NCBI GenBank assembly: GCA_025928535.1
Contig: JAICJJ010000130.1
Coordinates: forward strand, 1-7,417
From: Thermomicrobiales bacterium
GTDB taxonomy: Bacteria; Chloroflexota; Chloroflexia; Thermomicrobiales; UBA6265
DNA: 7,417 nt
Direction of reading: 5' to 3'
In this document: one piece after another, positions 6,344 to 7,417 of the stretch
Layout: each line of letters opens with the position of its first letter
How positions within the stretch are numbered: position 1 is the first letter of the stretch
Program-made: the position numbers and the translations under genes
Notes under the pieces: generated by a model
Told to the model about the DNA's origin: nothing
The model's input: only the letters and a program-made list of their open reading frames with translations
Databases searched by the model: none

Positions 6344-6487
6344 CGCTGGTAGGGGCACGGCATGCCGTGCCCGGTGGCCCGCAGGGCCACGACCGGGTCA
6401 TCCAGCCACGCGCGATCGGCCGTGCGACCGAGCATGCACGGCGTGCCGTGCCCCGACCGGATGGCGCCGCGCAATAATTTGACGCGC
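6344..6487. repeat. Composite palindromic repeat, copy B (core inverted relative to copy A, 144 bp)
   Basis: The left flank CGCTGGTAGG leads into the perfect palindrome GGGCACGGCATGCCGTGCCC at 6353-6372. The right arm at 6436-6451 is the same palindrome with one central change, followed by CCCCGACCG and an end at TTGACGCGC (6479-6487). The core contains GTGGCCC-GCA-GGGCCAC (6374-6390, perfect stem) and TCGGCC-GTGC-GACCGA (one imperfect pair). Core ends GGTGGCCCGCAGGGCCACGA and ATCGGCCGTGCGACCGA match the reverse complement of the copy A core at 19 of 20 and 16 of 17 positions. The middle 25 or so bases are diverged. Both flanks match copy A directly. It sits in the divergent intergenic region upstream of the acyl-CoA ligase promoter. 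Confidence 0.85.
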
Positions 6488-6567
6488 ACCCGCGGCGTGC
6501 CGGCCTCGCGTGGCGATCAAAATGACGAGTGCAGGTTCCGATGCGCGGGGATCGAAGCGACGCGCGT

Positions 6568-6693
6568 GCCGGCTGAAGCCGGCTAGACGATTGAACGAAA
6601 ATGCGTTGGAAACGAAAAGGACGTTTCCGGAAAAATACTCCAGGAACTTCGAACATACTGTCCAATAATAGCCGGCTTCAGCCGGGTTATTGG
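6568..6693. repeat. REP-like element: inverted 18-bp GCCGGCTGAAGCCGGCTA arms around an AT-rich core
   Basis: The arm at 6568-6585 and its inverted partner at 6669-6686 agree at 17 of 18 positions, and each is itself a palindrome able to form a hairpin. The right arm is nested in CCAATAA (6662-6668) and TTATTGG (6687-6693), so 6662-6693 can fold into a long, slightly bulged hairpin of about 13 pairs. The interior is AT-rich and has a perfect 7-bp hairpin, GGAAACG (6608-6614) with CGTTTCC (6622-6628). No gene is visible inside. A further small palindrome, AGCCC-CGCGC-GGGCT, lies at 6711-6725. Resembles REP/BIME or very small MITE sequences. Confidence 0.7.
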
Positions 6694-6752
6694 CTTAGCG
6701 CGGCGTCTTTAGCCCCGCGCGGGCTGACGGTCGCCGATGATTTCGAACGGCG

Positions 6753-6789
6753 CCCGGAGATCTTCGGGAAGCGTTGTCGCGCGCAACGC
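6753..6789. other. Two adjacent small palindromes in the divergent intergenic region
   Basis: A 16-bp near-palindrome CCCGGAGATCTTCGGG (6753-6768, one mismatched pair) is followed by GCGTTG-TCGCGCG-CAACGC (6771-6789, perfect 6-bp stem). The second hairpin lies directly beyond the TAG stop (6790-6792) of a minus-strand frame, where a terminator of a lost gene could have been. There is no T-tract on either strand, so the role is unknown. Confidence 0.35.
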
Positions 6790-6906
6790 CTATTCGCTCA
6801 CCACGTCGACCGCGAGCGCCGTCCGGCTGAGCGGCACGACAAACGTCCACGGTCCGGTCTCGGTGAACTGCGGCCGTTCGACCAGCGGACGGCTATGATT
6901 CCGCCA
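6790..6906 (-). pseudogene. Possible 3' remnant of a lost minus-strand gene
   Basis: A minus-strand frame ending at the TAG at 6790-6792 reads NHSRPLVERPQFTET and then GPWTFVVPLSRTALAVDVV-SE. Unlike the Arg-rich shadow frames elsewhere, this tail has balanced composition and alternating hydrophobics like the last beta strands of a real protein; C-terminal ends of beta-sandwich domains in glycoside hydrolases often look like this. Further upstream the frame runs antisense to the CoA-transferase gene and turns Arg/Asp/Gly-rich, so no intact gene exists. An ATG at 6924 would give 44 residues but has no ribosome binding site. The evidence is composition only; it may be chance. Confidence 0.22.
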
Positions 6907-6934
6907 GATTGTCGCCCGACGCATCCGGCAGGTG
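6894..6934 (+). promoter_or_regulatory. Possible -10 box and ribosome binding site of the CoA-transferase gene
   Basis: AGGTG (6930-6934) lies 5 nt before the ATG at 6940 and is a convincing ribosome binding site. TATGAT (6894-6899) matches the -10 consensus at 5 of 6 positions, but no matching -35 box is present at 16-18 nt spacing, so the promoter part is tentative. Confidence 0.4.
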
Positions 6935-6939
6935 AATCC

Positions 6940-7417
6940 ATGACCGACAAACGCGCAACCCTGGCCGACGTCATCGCCGCCGTCCCGGACGGGGCGATCG
7001 TCGCGCTCGGCGGGAACACGCTGCATCGCGGCCCGGCCGCCGCTGTCCACGAAATCGTGCGGCAGGGGAAGCGGGGGTTGGAGATCGTCAAGACGGCCGG
7101 CGCCTACGACGTCGATCTCCTCTGCGGCGCGGGCTGCGCCGCCGCCGTCTCCGCCGGCTACATCGGCTTCGAAACGCCGTTCGGCATGGCTCCCAGCTAC
7201 CGCCGGGCGGTTGAGCAAGGCGCGGTGGTCGCGAAAGAGCACGCCTGTTATTCCGTCATCGCCGGCATGCGGGCCGCGATCCAAGGCGTGCCGTTCATGC
7301 CGATCGCCGGTTTCGCCGGCTCCGATCTGCCGGCCGCCCGCGGCTTCGCCCGCGTCGTAGATCCCTACGGCGGCGGCGATGTCTACGTCGTGCCCGCCCT
7401 CACGCCCGACGTCGCGA
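6940..7417 (+). CDS. CoA-transferase subunit A (family I, glutaconate/IpdA-like), 3'-truncated by window
   Basis: An ATG at 6940 with AGGTG upstream opens a frame that runs off the right edge without a stop, giving the first 159 residues. GctA- and IpdA-type alpha subunits are about 290-320 residues, so roughly half is present. The N-terminus fits the family: LADVIAAVPDGAIVALGG (8-25), the GGNTLHRGPAAAVHEIVRQG segment (24-43), LEIVKTAGAYDVDLLCGAGC (47-66), and SAGYIGFETPFGMAPSYRRA (71-90), where the family has its Gly-rich CoA-binding and substrate region. Family I CoA-transferases move CoA between acids through a covalent glutamyl-CoA on the partner beta subunit, which should lie just downstream outside the window. 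Substrate is unassigned: glutaconate, steroid-ring breakdown intermediates and 3-oxoacids are all possible. The divergent acyl-CoA ligase suggests a role in acid catabolism, but only by proximity. Confidence 0.88.
   Translation, partial: MTDKRATLADVIAAVPDGAIVALGGNTLHRGPAAAVHEIVRQGKRGLEIVKTAGAYDVDLLCGAGCAAAVSAGYIGFETPFGMAPSYRRAVEQGAVVAKEHACYSVIAGMRAAIQGVPFMPIAGFAGSDLPAARGFARVVDPYGGGDVYVVPALTPDVA

Noticed and set aside
4616..6352. A 578-codon open frame on the plus strand opposite the acyl-CoA ligase
   Set aside because: It is the antisense shadow of a GC-rich gene with every ligase motif on the minus strand. The plus-strand product is Arg/Asp/Gly/Val-rich with no recognisable domain and no ribosome binding site.

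Overview
This is a GC-rich bacterial window, roughly two-thirds G+C by eye. It holds five protein genes, two of them cut by the window edges, separated by intergenic stretches unusually rich in palindromic repeats. No rRNA, tRNA, CRISPR array or transposase gene is visible. The lineage cannot be proved from the sequence. The secreted SH3b/lysozyme-like protein, the partial secreted protein with a VHKSA...ACGEI pattern, and the mix of a cyclase-family hydrolase, a PfkB kinase, acyl-CoA ligase and family I CoA-transferase resemble Chloroflexota (Thermomicrobia-like). That is an inference from recalled family resemblance.

Layout, left to right. Positions 1-363 hold the 3' end of a small protein gene, closed by a strong intrinsic terminator at 375-404. 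Positions 461-603 hold a composite palindromic repeat (copy A). Positions 761-2382 are a two-gene translationally coupled unit: a metal-dependent cyclase-family hydrolase and a PfkB sugar/nucleoside kinase overlapping by 4 nt. After a 237-nt spacer comes a secreted cell-wall protein (2620-4257) with three SH3b domains, a Thr/Ala/Pro linker of about 200 residues and a C-terminal lysozyme-like domain. A 237-bp MITE-like element with identical 21-bp terminal inverted repeats (4365-4601) fills most of the gap between this gene and the convergent acyl-CoA ligase gene (4613-6226, minus strand). Positions 6227-6939 form a 713-nt divergent intergenic region. It holds the ligase promoter, repeat copy B (6344-6487), a second hairpin element (6568-6693), two small palindromes, and what may be the decayed 3' end of a lost minus-strand gene. 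From 6940 a CoA-transferase alpha subunit gene runs off the right edge.

Functionally, the acyl-CoA ligase and the CoA-transferase both make or exchange acyl-CoA thioesters and may serve related acid catabolism, but they are divergent rather than one operon. The cyclase-kinase pair looks like a small catabolic or salvage unit of unknown substrate. No clear novel defence or biosynthetic system is present. The most notable observation is that repeat copies A and B share both outer flanks in the same orientation while their cores are inverted relative to each other.
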